This document shows positions 48,769 through 60,733 of a stretch of 64,000 nt of DNA, one piece after another. The DNA is from Mastigias papua. Taxonomy: Eukaryota > Cnidaria > Scyphozoa > Rhizostomeae > Mastigiidae. The notes under the pieces are model-generated. The model was not told the origin of the DNA, ran no database searches, and saw nothing but the letters and a program-made list of their open reading frames with translations. The stretch's first letter is position 1. Each line of letters opens with the position of its first letter. Position numbers and translations under genes: made by a program. Location of the stretch: contig OZ025281.1 of the NCBI GenBank assembly GCA_964019165.1, positions 11,839,888-11,903,887 of the forward strand, read 5' to 3'.

Positions 48769-50815
48769 AATTTCATGATTTTATCTGCTATGGTAATCAG
48801 GACTCTTTGAAAAGTTCTAAACAAACCAGCAGATATCTTAAATGTCTGCTTAATGTGACTTAATTTTTACTTTCCCTGGCTTATTTTTATCCATAGACAT
48901 TTACTATGTGTGCACTGCTAGTTTACATATAATGTATTATCAGAGAGAATACATCTCTTTGATCAGGTATAAAAAATTAAGAATAAAGTGTTATGATCAT
49001 CAATAGTTTTGATGTTTTCATTCACTAGCCACCAAGTTATTAGTGCATGTGGCTGGGAGCAGACAGTAGGGAGGAGAAGTGTGGTATTGATGACGGATGA
49101 CAGTTCAAACTGTAGTGCTTGGCCTTTCTCCACAAGATCTCAAGTTTGATCTTCAGGTGAGTGAGTGATTGTGCACTTTGTCTGAAGTAGGCACCTAAGC
49201 ATACTCTTGAAGTTTTAGTTTACAAAGAAAATTAAGTTTGGTTAATTTCTGTACTACATGTTGAGGATTAAGATTAACACAGATGCATGCCATGCAGACA
49301 ACGGCATGCGATCGCATGCACATGCCTTGGCACATGCTTTCCATTGCTCACAAGTGCAGTTTGTCACAAGCCATAAATAATCTGAACACTTTATTCTAAA
49401 GTGACCAATGCTGCCTAATGTTATTTTTAATCATAATTAAACTATCAATGAACAGTGCTAATCATGCAATTGCATCTACTTGGCGCTGCCTTTCCAATAA
49501 TAAATGCAAATCACGATAAGTTTGAACTTCACAAAGATAACTATTGTGCTTCAGCGGTTTCCTTTTTCCTTGATTCAGTATTCTGCACAGCTTTGAATTT
49601 AATTCATAACTATTGTGTATTCTGATGCTGTTATCATTTTTAAGTTAATTTCTACAAGAAGAGCTTATTTCTACAAGAACAGTGCATATTGCCACAGTCG
49701 TTATGTACACAAGACAGCTCGTCCAGGTTGCACATTTTGCTTTGAAGCTTATTCAAAGCAATATATCTGATGTTTACTTTATGTGCATTTTTTCTAATGT
49801 GTATGCAAATACACAACTCTGTAGAAACTTTTACTAATAAAATGTGGCCAACAATGCTCCAGAATTAAGAGACTTTGACTTGTGATGCCTTTGCAACTGT
49901 AGTTTTCTTATAGAATATAAAATGTGTAATAAACAATTTAATTCATTCCTACATTAGTCAACCGACTAGTTATCTCTATGGTGTAAGCACTGTTAGAATT
50001 CTGAAATTCGGAAAAGCAGACTGTGAGGAGAAGCAGACAAGAAAAATCTATAAACTGCAGGATCACATATTAATTACCCTACCTCATGGTTAATGTTGTT
50101 CTCTTTAAAAAGGTAAAGGTGAGTCCCATGTATGGTTCTGTATGTTGGGGGAGTGCCCATCAGAGGGACACTTATTCTGAGCCACCTTGCCGGCATAGTC
50201 AGGTAGGGTGGCCAGTTCCTTTCCTTGCTACCTTTAACTTTGCAAGTGTTGCCATCAGGTACCCATTTGCTGCTGTGTGGACAGTGGGCGAGCATCCCAA
50301 CTATGATTCGAGGGTTTGGCTCAAACCACAGCTGTTTTGCTCAGCAGCCAAGTGCTCTGATCACTTGGCAACCCCCCCCCCCCCATTTTGTTCTCTTTAC
50401 TATGTCAGACTTGACATTAATAGAGCTTGTTTAGTAAAAAAAGTATTGATTGGACTAGCATTATCTTATCCTTTCTTATCAAATAAAGCTATGCAGTCTA
50501 GTCTATATAGAGCTGACTGTACTACTGTGCACTTTGGTGCAATACCACACCATTGCACATCTTGGCACCACAAAAACTGTGACTCATTGCACCCCTGTAA
50601 TTTAATTCCCAGCATGGCTTGCAAATGCATCACCAACAGTATCATAACTGTAAATTTTTGGTATGAAATCAAATTAACCTCCTAAACTACACCCTATCAC
50701 TCCTTTCATTTTCAGGGTGAGCAATACCATTGCAAAAAAAACTCTGGAGTGTATGTTTCTGGAAATCTCCATTCTGGATAGCAGCCAGACTGCAGAGTTT
50801 GGCAAATGCACATAA

Positions 50816-52652
50816 CAGGGGCATTGAAACCAGGTGGGGCTGGGGGGTACTTACCCCCCACTTTTTAGCAATGCAGCATAAAAGGAAAAAGCATAAAAAA
50901 TATTGAAACAATAAACTGATTCCTTTTTCACAAGATAGGATCCGGTCCTTACTTTTATGTTGTCATCCCAGCATGTCTGACATTTGATATGGACCTTTAA
51001 TTAGAAGTCCCTCTTTGTCTGAACGGCAGTATGAGGACAGAGAAGAAGACTTGTTCAAAGAAGAAAGCCTCTCAAAATTACCTACAACTCATTGGGCCAT
51101 TTGTGCTGATTGCTTTCGGCGAACCATTGATAACTATGCTTCTCTCTATAAACCTTGGGTGTCATGTTTATCACAATCCCTGGGAACGGATATCAAATCT
51201 AGAGCGATTTGATGCAAATCTCAAATGGGAAAATTTGAATTTTACTTCACTCTACAGCTAAGCCACAAGCTATACGTCTTGACTGACAATCTGTCAAACT
51301 CTTCAATCGCACAAAATGTCAACTCTATCAGGGAAAAGAAATGCTGAATTAACCAAGAAAACAATTGAAACCATGCGCAATGATGAAAGTTTTGTTTTGT
51401 TTTATGAAACAATGGTCAGAAAGGCTGAAAAGCATGATTTTATCCAGGAGCCAAGCTTGTCTCGAAAGCTGTGTAAAGAACCAAATTATTCAATACTTCA
51501 GTACCTGGATAGAAACGCATCAGGTGTGGCAAATTGCACACATGCTACAGCTCAAGATCACTTTCAGAGAAGCTACTTTGAAGCCATTGATTGCATGATT
51601 ATGGCTCTGAGTGAAAGATTTAAAAAGCCTTGCTTTAATGCATTTGCTAATATGGAAACATTATTGCTAAAATCCATTGCTGGAGATGAGATCAATGATG
51701 AACTAGCCTGGATGCATTCAAGGTGTACTGATGATGTAGACGTAAGTGCTTTGAGGACTGAGCTTCTAGTTTCTAAACAGATTTTCAAGGAAAAAGTCAC
51801 TCACTTTGATGACATCTTAAAAGCTATGGAAGAAACAACATCGGACACTAGGTTAATCTTTCCAAATGTTATGATTGTAATTCAACTGCTGTTCATAAAC
51901 CTTGCCACAAGTGCCACCCCAGGAAGATCATTTTCTGTTGCAAGAAGAATCAAAACCTGGCTGCGATCAAGCATGACACTGTCAAGGTTCAATGCCTTAT
52001 CTTTCCTGCACACACACAAGGACTTGGTAGATGGTTTGGATGTGATCAGCATTACCAATGATTCTGTGTAGTTGAGTAGTGGGAGATACAACAATTTTTG
52101 GAACTTTCACCAAATCTGATTTGTAGCTACGTTTCAGATAGAGTTTTTATGCAAATATTATCTGGAAGTATTAAATTACAAAGGCATAGTTTCAGTTTTG
52201 TTACCACAGCGCAAGCATAGGTCTGGTTTAGGCAGATCTAATGCGTTGGAGTAATAGGTGTGTTTGTAGGAAAAGGTGCATTTATGAATGAAACCTTGCT
52301 TTCAGTACTTTAAATGTCACTGAACGCATTTAATTGAATGTTTTCATATCATGCATAAGCATCTAACTAATATTAAAATACTAGAATCCTTTCTTATAAA
52401 ACATGCTACTTTGTAGAAGTTATATGGTGAAGATGTAAAGAAATAAGATGTTGAACTTTTATCATTCAACATATCTTTTTAGAACAAGGCACCACAAAAG
52501 ACCATTTCCTACGTGTTCATATTTCAATAGCTTTAAAATGTGATGCTCAGCTAACACAAAAAAGCAGACTTCTGAGCTTATCTGCAACCCTGGTGAATCG
52601 GATTAATTACCCCCACCCCCCCTCCACTTTCAAAATCGTTTCGACGCCCCTG
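50816..52652 (+). mobile_element. hAT transposon, decayed, copy 2
   Basis: Same ends as copy 1 (CAGGGGCATTGAAACCA and its inverted partner ending CGCCCCTG). Confidence 0.7.
51015..52071 (+). pseudogene. hAT transposase remnant (ZMYM1-like, C-terminal half), copy 2
   Basis: Counterpart of 36886-37940 with the same stop after KSRAI and the same frameshift. The main frame 51316-52071 is open for 251 codons and reads through the dimerisation motif (NLATSATPGRSFSVARRIK) to FNALSFLHTHKDLVDGLDV, because copy 1's TGA is CGA here. The family's ATSERSF-type Glu is Gly in this copy. Confidence 0.85.
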
Positions 52653-52875
52653 ATAACCTTTTTGCCTGAAATGATATTGCACACTCAAAAATGGGTGCAA
52701 CAAGGTATTTAAAGCCAACAGGGTGTGGTGAAATTGGTCAACCTGGACACATTCCAACTATCAATATAATTATGATGTAGAAGTTGCTCTAACATGCACA
52801 TTTTACTTTTTCTACATCAAAAAGTCAAGTGCACCGCACAGTGCACACCCCAGATCAAGTGCACACTTGCACAAC

Positions 52876-53462
52876 TGTAATAGTGCTTACTATATGCAGC
52901 AAAATCTATTTGCGACGCTGTACGCATTGCGCCATATACATGAATCATCTCATCGGTAGGAGGCAAAACTTTGCCATATTTAGTACTTTCTAGTAGGTCT
53001 AGTCGTATCTATTGCACGTGCAACCAATTTCGCCTATGACGCAAGATCTAGACAGCATGATATGGAATCCCCATATCATCGCCATGCATTACACTGCAGA
53101 CTTTCTTTTGTTTATAGATTTCGTAAACTCTAACCTTGCATCAGACATAAATGCTAGGATGATTCTAGAATATAATAACGCTGCTATATCTCTATATTTG
53201 GTCAAGTTTGGGTAGTGTGATTCCGCGTGATATGATTGCATGTCGTAAGTGCAATACTTGTGCAATCATATCCTACCCCATATATACCCCTCATATATCC
53301 TAAAGAGTTAGAGCAGAGTTAGAGTAGAGTTTGAGTTAGAAGCTTATGCTGTAGGTACTTGTGAAAGACCTCAGTAGTTATATATCGAATTTAAAGAAAC
53401 CAAGTTGTGTCTATTGAGTTATCCTGCCTCATACAATCAACGTGATCTGGCAACAGATCACA
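52876..53462 (+). repeat. Gypsy 5' LTR
   Basis: 587 bp, identical to the 3' LTR by eye. It carries short tandem GAGTTAGA-type units (AGAGTTAGAGCAGAGTTAGAG) near 53306 and an inverted TGATATGATTGCA / TGTGCAATCATA pair at 53228-53268. Confidence 0.95.
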
Positions 53463-53463
53463 A

Positions 53464-53598
53464 ATGGTGACATCGTCGTGGGATCAAGAGATTGAGAAAT
53501 TCTTCGAGCCCATCGCAAGCCTTAGCCGAGAGCCGATAAGAACTGTCATCGCAAGCCTTAGCCGAGAGCCGATAAGAACTGTTCCTGTTTGTAAGTGA
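53464..53598 (+). other. Gypsy leader upstream ORF with a 36-bp in-frame tandem duplication
   Basis: An ATG two bases after the LTR opens a 44-codon frame that overlaps the primer-binding site. It contains an exact 36-bp repeat (53511-53546 and 53547-53582, unit CATCGCAAGC ... AGAACTGT). It ends at GTAAGTGA, where TTTGTAAGTG also looks like a splice donor. It could be an upstream ORF or a first exon of Gag; a phase-compatible AG lies at 53677-53678, but with a poor pyrimidine tract. Confidence 0.5.
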
Positions 53599-53698
53599 TC
53601 ACTATATATTTTAATCGCGCCGGTATAATTCGCTTTGCTATTTATTGTATATATAATCCTTTGTGAGTGAGTCGCAAGTGTGCCACTCGTTACCTTTC

Positions 53699-54613
53699 AT
53701 GGGAAAGGGACGCAGAGCAAAGGACATTGATTTAACGCCGGTGACCCCTTCTTTGCTAAACATGGAGGAGCCACCTAAGACAGTAGTACACCCTTCTAAA
53801 TTTTTCGGAGAGCCTGGGGAGGACGTAGAGAAATGGCTAAAAGATTTCGAACGTATATCAAAAGCCAATGGGTGGTCCCATAAGCGCCAGGTAGACATTT
53901 TACCCGCCTTTCTGAGAGACAGGGCAGCTGAATTTTATGATGAACTATGTGAAAGACAGCAAAATGATTTAGATGAGTTAAAACAGGCCCTAACTCAGCA
54001 TTTTATTCCCAAGGAGGCACGTAGATTTTATTATGCGGACTTGTATTCGCGAAAACAGGGAGACACAGAACCTGCCGAAGACTTTGGGCGAGAAATCCAA
54101 ATTTTAGTCCGAAGAGCTTATTCCGAGATGCCAACCGAACATCAAGACACGCTAATGCGCGAACACTTTGTTAACGGTCTAAGACCCTTGTTGAAAAGAA
54201 TAGTTTTAATATCTGACCCAAAAGACTTTGCTAAAGCTATGGAAGTGGCAAAAAGGGAGGAAATTAATGACCAGGTGTCAAACGGTTCTGCTCCATGGGT
54301 TAGGTCATCCCATCAGACTTTCATTACACCTGTCGCAGCCGCTAGCCCAGCCGCCCCCATTCGATCAACAGAGGAAAAGCACATGAACGACCGAATAGAT
54401 CGTTTGGAAGGTATGGTCGAGAAACTAACATTAGCAATCGCTGAACAGAAACGTCCAACAAATTTTGGCAGACGGTACAACTGGCGTGGTCGCCCTGACC
54501 GAAATTTGCGTACCACTGATGGTCGTCCTATTTGCAACTTTTGCAACAAAGTAGGGCATATCGAGATGAAGTGTCGCAATAAAATTTCTGGTCCACAGAA
54601 TCCAAAAAACTAG
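53699..54613 (+). CDS. gag: Gypsy Gag
   Basis: 304 residues from the first in-frame ATG (MGKGRRAKD); the open frame extends a little further upstream without an ATG. Central Gag core of the Retrotrans_gag type: KFFGEPGEDVEKWLKDFERI, then FLRDRAAEFYDEL and TQHFIPKEARRFYYADLYSR. A C-terminal predicted coiled coil (DRIDRLEGMVEKLTLAIAEQ) follows. One zinc knuckle CNFCNKVGHIEMKC (C-x2-C-x4-H-x4-C) is at about 54532-54573. The UAG stop directly follows a slippery heptamer. It assembles the particle and packages element RNA. Confidence 0.92.
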   Translation: MGKGRRAKDIDLTPVTPSLLNMEEPPKTVVHPSKFFGEPGEDVEKWLKDFERISKANGWSHKRQVDILPAFLRDRAAEFYDELCERQQNDLDELKQALTQHFIPKEARRFYYADLYSRKQGDTEPAEDFGREIQILVRRAYSEMPTEHQDTLMREHFVNGLRPLLKRIVLISDPKDFAKAMEVAKREEINDQVSNGSAPWVRSSHQTFITPVAAASPAAPIRSTEEKHMNDRIDRLEGMVEKLTLAIAEQKRPTNFGRRYNWRGRPDRNLRTTDGRPICNFCNKVGHIEMKCRNKISGPQNPKN

Positions 54614-54653
54614 AGACTGCTGCTCACGTATCAGTATCGGGGTGTGATGCAGC
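54604..54653 (+). promoter_or_regulatory. -1 programmed ribosomal frameshift signal at the gag/pol junction
   Basis: Slippery heptamer A AAA AAC at 54604-54610 in the correct Gag phase, directly followed by the Gag UAG. An 8-nt spacer follows. Then a stem-loop pairs GCTGC (619-623) with GCAGC (649-653) and CAC (625-627) with GTG (644-646), positions 54xxx. The Pol frame is exactly -1 relative to Gag and open from here. Confidence 0.85.
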
Positions 54654-57600
54654 TGACAGTAATAAAAATCCCCGTAGTATTGATTATTCTAATGCAACAC
54701 AATCTAAGCTTTATCAGTGTGTAACATTTAAAGGAAAGGTAGCAAATTATCAAACGGATATAGTAATAGATTCTGGATCAGGTATCACAGTAATGAGTTT
54801 AGAGTTGTGTAATTTGATTAACAAGTATGCCAAACAGCCTTTAGAAATTAGCCATAATTCCGTTTCAGCTAGAACTGCTACAGGAGAAAATTTAGACGTT
54901 ATCGGTACCACTTGTGTAGAATTAGATTTAAATGATAGCATCTGGTATGTAGACTGTTATGTTGTTCGTAATTTCAAGTTCTCCTTTTTGCTAGGTACTG
55001 ATTTTCTTATTAGGACGTGCGCAAACTTAGATCTAGGAAGTAAGCAGGTAAAGATAGGACAGCAAGTTATTCCTGTAAGTGTTGTTAAGCGCCCAAGTCA
55101 GCATAGGGTATGCGTTATAGAGTCACTGGAGATTCCTGCACGTAGCGAAGCACTACTTTCGGGTCAGGTCCATGGTTTGTGCGGTACTGTTCTTGTCGAA
55201 CCCAAGTACGAGATAACTAGTGATACATCATTACTTTATCCTGCAAGATCTGTATCTGAAGTCAAAGATGGTATAATTCCTGTTAAAGTTGCTAATCCAA
55301 ATTTGTTTCCAGTAAAGATATTTTCAGGTACGTGTATAGGAATGGCAGAGACATTGGATTTGGGGAAAATAAAAGGAAAGGAAAATGGTAAGTCGAGCTT
55401 TCAAACTTCATCTTGGATAAAAGACATTGACATAGCTAACTGTGACATTTCTCATCAAGAGAAGACGCAACTGACAGACTTGTTACTAGAATACCATGAT
55501 GTTTTCGTAAAATCTGAATCAGATTTCGGTAGAGCTAATCGCTTTACACACAATATTGACACAGGCGATAACCCCCCATTCAGGCAACGTCCATACAGGA
55601 TTCCCCATAGTCAATTGAATATGGTTGACGAACATATTGAGAGCATGCTTGAAAAAGGGATAATACAAGAATCTCAGAGTCCCTGGTCTCAACCATTAGT
55701 GATAGTAACTAAAAAGGATGGTTCGCCGAGATTTTGTGTAGACTTCAGGAAATTAAATTCCATTACGAAAAAACAAATATTCCCGATGCCTAGAGTAGAT
55801 GAAGTTCTTGACAATATAGGAAATGCATGTTATTTTACAACTCTTGACCTTGCATCAGGGTACTGGCAAATACCGATGGAACCACAAGACAGAGAGAAAA
55901 CCGCTTTTTGCACCCGTCAAGGTAATTTTGAATTTAGGGTAATGCCCATGGGTCTCGTTAATGCAAGCTATACCTTTCAGAAAATGATGCAACTTGTACT
56001 AGGAGGTCTGCAATGGCAAATTTGTATGGTTTATTTGGACGACGTTATCGTTTATTCCAAGTCCTTTAGCCAACATCTTCAAAATCTTCGTTCAGTTTTC
56101 GACCGGTTTCGATCTGAAGGTCTAAAACTTAAGCCAAAGAAATGCCATTTCTGCAAACCAGAAGTTTTGTATTTAGGCCACATTGTTGGAAAAGATGGCA
56201 TTAAACCAAACCCAGACAAAGTGCAAGTCATTAAGAACTATCCTGTACCGAAAAGTTGCAATGATGTACGAAGCTTCGTTGCACTCGTTTCTTATTATAG
56301 ACGATTTATTAAAGGTTTTGCCACAATCGCAAGCCCTCTGAATGCACTACTTAAGAAAGGTGTTCAATTCCTATGGTCTGATCAATGCCAGACAGCTTTC
56401 GAAATGTTAAGAGATTGCTTGTTAAAGGCTCCCGTTCTTGCTTATCCTAATTTCCAAGAATGTTTTTCTCTGTATACTGATGCCAGTAGTAGTGGTATCG
56501 GCGCCGTACTTTCTCAAAACATCAACGGTATTGAGCAAACTATAGCCTTTGCAAGTCGCAGTTTAAAACCCCATGAACGAAAATACGCGACAATTGAAAG
56601 AGAATGTCTAGCTTTAGTCTGGGGTATCAAGCACTTTCGCCCTTATCTGTATGGAAAAGAGTTTGATGTCATTACTGATCACAATCCGTTGAAATGGCTT
56701 GATAATGCAAGAGATCCCCATTCTAGGCTTTCTCGCTGGTCTTTAACATTGCAAAGCTATGCATTTAGCATAAAACATAGACCAGGTAAGCTGCACGGAA
56801 ACGCAGATGCATTATCTCGAATGCCCCATCCAAGTCAGCAACAAAGTATTGAAACTAGTGTTTACGCTATTGATTCACCAGGATTGCAATTAGACAGAGT
56901 TAAGGACCTACAAAAACAAGATCCTAGTCTACAAGATTTGATTAATTATTTTGACAAAGGTAATATTCCCGAAGATTCTCTTAGCGCTAGACGTTTAATG
57001 GCCACTATTGACGATTATGTTTATGAGGATGATATTTTATATCACTTAGATAGAGGTAAGGTTCGTACTAGAAACAACACACGAAAACAACTAGTAGTTC
57101 CAAGAGCTTTAAAGGAAGAGGTTATGCTTTCATTGCACGAGGAAATCACGTCAGGTCATCTATCTTTTGAAAAAACATATCTAAGAATTAAGGCACGGTA
57201 TTACTGGATAGGCATGTATACGGAAATTCAAAGATGGTGTACATCATGTGTCGATTGTGCTACGAAGAAATCACCTCGTTCTATCACAAAAGCTCCCTTA
57301 CAACCTGTACCTGTCGAAGGCCCATTTGATCGTGTCGCTGTAGATGTTTTAGGACCTTTTCCAACTTCAGATAAAGGGAATAAGTACATTATCATCTTCT
57401 CAGATTATTTTACTAAATGGCCTGAAGCCTTTGCTGTTAAGAATGCCGATGCAATAACTACCGCTAGGTTATTTGTAGAAGAAATTCTGTGCCGACATTC
57501 CGCTCCTCGAACACTTTTGTCCGACCGTGGTAAGAATTTTCTGTCTAAGGTCGTAAAATCCGTCTGTACTATGGTTAATACATCTAAGGTCAATACTACC

Positions 57601-58458
57601 AGCTATCATCCCGAATGTGACGGATTGGTAGAACGTTTCAATCATACGCTCACCACAATCCTCTCTATGTACGTATCCGAACATCAGAAGGATTGGGATC
57701 TCTTCATTCCTTATGCATTATTTGCTTATCGAACATCCATTCAGGCATCCACTAAGGAAACCCCATTTTACCTAATGTATGGCAGAGACCCTCGTCTTCC
57801 GATAGATGCTTCTTTACTTAAGGCCCAGGAGACATATCAAGACACAGATGATTACAGGTCGGTATTGGCTGATAGATTCCTAGAAGCACGCAAGCTAGCC
57901 CATGACAATATTGAATTAGCTCAACAACGGCAAAAGGAATACTACGATAGGAAAGCTAAGGAAATCTCATACAATATAGGAGAACGTGTTTGGCTTTACA
58001 CACCAAATAAAAGAAAAGGTCTATCATCCAAGCTAACCCATAATTGGCACGGTCCATTCAGAATTTTAGCAAGGAAATCTCCCGTAAACTACTTGTTGGA
58101 TGCTAACGACGAACGTTCAAGTACTCAAGTTGTTCATGTTAACCGACTGAAACCGTTCATTTCTACTGACATACGACCTGAACGTCCACCAGAACAACTA
58201 GATACAGACTTTGACGATCAATCAGTACATTCAACTTGCGAAGAATCTGACGATGCTCAAGACCCAGGTGAGTTATTAGTTAAAGCAATTTTAGACAAAA
58301 GAGTTATCAAGAATAGGTCCGGTCGAAGAGAAACGCACTATTTGGTTCAATGGGAAGATGACGAAATCGAACCTTCGTGGGAGCCACTGAAGAACTTGCA
58401 TTGCGGTGAGTTATTAAAACATTTTGAATCTTCTTTGTTAGCTAAGAAAAACAGTTAA
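54608..58458 (+). CDS. pol: Gypsy Pol (protease, RT, RNase H, integrase, chromodomain), expressed by -1 frameshift
   Basis: Open from the slip site to TAA at 58458; the first ATG in frame is 54793, after the protease active site. Protease IVIDSGSGIT has its DSG at 54769. RT motifs are FCVDFRKLN, TTLDLASGYWQIPM and VYLDDVIVYS (YLDD near 56033). RNase H is LYTDASSSGIGAVLS. The integrase zinc finger is LHEEITSGH ... CTSCVDC (57136-57260). The integrase core has D in VAVDVLGPF, D in LLSDRGKNF and E in CDGLVERFN. A GPF module (WHGPFRIL) follows. The C-terminal chromodomain (HYLVQWEDDEIEPSWEPLKN, about 58340-58400) probably guides integration to marked chromatin. No stops or missing catalytic residues were seen. 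Confidence 0.95.
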
Positions 58459-58540
58459 CTCGTACTTAGACACCGATAATTGGACATGTGCCGTATTCGC
58501 AAGAATCGAGGACGATTCTTACCCCTTGCCCCGGGAGGTA

Positions 58541-59127
58541 TGTAATAGTGCTTACTATATGCAGCAAAATCTATTTGCGACGCTGTACGCATTGCGCCAT
58601 ATACATGAATCATCTCATCGGTAGGAGGCAAAACTTTGCCATATTTAGTACTTTCTAGTAGGTCTAGTCGTATCTATTGCACGTGCAACCAATTTCGCCT
58701 ATGACGCAAGATCTAGACAGCATGATATGGAATCCCCATATCATCGCCATGCATTACACTGCAGACTTTCTTTTGTTTATAGATTTCGTAAACTCTAACC
58801 TTGCATCAGACATAAATGCTAGGATGATTCTAGAATATAATAACGCTGCTATATCTCTATATTTGGTCAAGTTTGGGTAGTGTGATTCCGCGTGATATGA
58901 TTGCATGTCGTAAGTGCAATACTTGTGCAATCATATCCTACCCCATATATACCCCTCATATATCCTAAAGAGTTAGAGCAGAGTTAGAGTAGAGTTTGAG
59001 TTAGAAGCTTATGCTGTAGGTACTTGTGAAAGACCTCAGTAGTTATATATCGAATTTAAAGAAACCAAGTTGTGTCTATTGAGTTATCCTGCCTCATACA
59101 ATCAACGTGATCTGGCAACAGATCACA
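58541..59127 (+). repeat. Gypsy 3' LTR
   Basis: Same 587 bp as the 5' LTR. The short open frame beginning ATGCACGTGCAACC-like in both LTRs is not considered a gene. Confidence 0.95.
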
Positions 59128-59236
59128 CAACTGACTTTTCAATCATGCACGCATGCTCTCGGTCACGTCGAAAAAGGCCACACTCTGTGGCCAGGGTGAA
59201 CCGCTCTGCGGTGAATATCTTACGAGCGTGTGCCCT

Positions 59237-59611
59237 CAGGTGTCGGCGCTACTGCAGAATCGTACCTCTCCTAGACATAGATGACCTACCCTAACAAAAT
59301 ATACACCATTCGATACTGTCATTTGCCACATAGCTCAAATGTTTGAGGAGTTATCGAGTTATCGCCAATAAAATGGCTACCAGGTTTGATCGTTAAGTGG
59401 CACAGGGGCAAGGGTTAGCGTTAGGATTTAAACCACAGAATACCAAGTCTCAGAATTTGGTCTATATTATTTATATTATGTTGACAGTTGTAGACATCAG
59501 ATAAATGTTGATGATTGGTAACAATAACGCTAACCCTAACCCCTAGAAACCTCCTCATGTTATGGGGTAAATGATGGTATCTTCGTGATCTACTCACCGA
59601 GAGCTATCTAA
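59237..59611. mobile_element. MITE, family F, truncated copy in segment B copy 2
   Basis: The left arm (CAGGTGTCGGCGCTACTGCAG) and interior match 38854-39227, but the right arm is lacking. The duplicated segment ends within the element. Confidence 0.7.
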
Positions 59612-59718
59612 ACTTACGTGTCTAGAGAATCAGATTCAGATTCAAAGTTATTGCGCAATACTCTTGAAGGAAGGCAAACTTTCCAAACATGCAACGACAA
59701 CCAACTTCAGTTTCCTAT
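59612..59718. other. Junction between segment B copy 2 and satellite
   Basis: About 110 bp, no feature recognised. It holds an inverted GAAGGAAGGCAAACTTTCC-like short hairpin. Confidence 0.3.
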
Positions 59719-60618
59719 TACAACAACATACAGTGAAAGCACTCTCAAATACACCAATACAGTAGCTTGTGCTATGTATAGTTTTTTCTAAAAAACGATG
59801 TTTATACGAAATAGTACTTAGGCCTTATGCCTAGTACTAACTCAACAATGTTGACCCCCGTGTTTAGGAGTTAGAAATTTTGCATAAAATTCCTATTACA
59901 ACAATATACAATAACAGAACTCTCAAATACGCTAATACAGTAATCTGTGCGATGTATAGTTTTTTTCTAGAAAACGATGTGTATACAGAATAGTACTTAG
60001 GCGTTATATATAGTACTGAGGCGACGATGCTGACCCCCGTATTTTAGAGCTAGAAAGTTGTCATAAAATTTCTATTACAAGAACATACAATAACAGAACT
60101 CTCAAATACGCTAATACAGTAATCTGTGGCATGTATAGTTTTTTCTAGAAAACGATGTTTATACGGAATAGTACTTAGTCCTTATGCCTAGTACTAACTC
60201 AACAATGTTGATCCCCGTGTTTAGGAGTTAGAAATTTTGCATAAAATTCCTAATACAAGAATATACAATAACAGAACTCTCAAATACGCTAATACAGTAA
60301 TCTGTGGCATGTATAGTTTTTTCTAGAAAACGATGTTTATACGGAATAGTACTTAGGCCTTATGCCTAGTACTAACTTAACAATGTTAACCCCCGTGTTT
60401 ATGAGTTAGAAATTTGCCATAAAATTCCTATTACAAAAATATGCAATAAAAGAACTCTCAAATAAACGAATACAATAATCTGTACCGTGTATAGTTTTTT
60501 CTAGAAAACGATGTTTGTACGGAATAGTACTTTGGCCTTATGCATAGTACTAACTCAACAATGCTGACCCCCGTGTTTAGGAGTTAAAAATTTTGCATAA
60601 AATTCCTTTTACAACAAT
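59719..60618. repeat. Satellite array, about 178-bp unit, left part (five units)
   Basis: The marker ACTCTCAAAT recurs at 59741, 59919, 60098, 60276 and 60454: periods 178, 179, 178, 178. Each unit carries three dyads: TTTTCTAGAAAA, GTACTTAGGC-CTTAT-GCCTAGTAC and CAACAATGTTG. The array continues at 63483 after the Harbinger insertion with the register kept exactly. Confidence 0.92.
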
Positions 60619-60733
60619 AGAGTGTTTATGAATCGTGACGCGCTTAACGAAGACGCTGCGGAGGGTCACAAGCTGCTGCGTCCTCCTTTACTCTAGATAT
60701 TTCGATTTAAGAAGACGCGTCGGTAGAAAAACA

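Larger units (their letters stand above)
52876..59127 (+). mobile_element. Ty3/Gypsy LTR retrotransposon with chromodomain, structurally complete
   Basis: Two 587-bp LTRs (52876-53462 and 58541-59127), no difference found by eye. Ends are TGTAATAG and GATCACA. The flanking CAAC is duplicated (52872-52875 and 59128-59131); reading 4 or 6 bp depends on where the LTR end is placed. A TGG-starting primer-binding site (TGGTGACATCGTCGTGGG) follows the left LTR by two bases, and a GGGAGGTA purine tract precedes the right LTR. Gag and Pol frames are uninterrupted and linked by a -1 frameshift signal. Everything needed for autonomous movement appears present. Confidence 0.96.
44728..59611. repeat. Large duplicated segment B, copy 2 (contains a Gypsy insertion)
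   Basis: Collinear with 30626-39227. The match is broken only by the 6252-bp Gypsy element plus its short target duplicate (52876-59131) and small indels. It resumes after the 3' LTR with CAACTGACTTTTCAATCATG. It ends at 59611, inside the family F MITE. Confidence 0.9.

Noticed and set aside
53012..53215. 67-codon frame in both Gypsy LTRs (also 58677-58880)
   Set aside because: Present only because LTRs are repeated; no ATG-proximal promoter logic or protein similarity.
57405..57684. Minus-strand frames inside Gypsy pol
   Set aside because: Shadows of the integrase coding strand.
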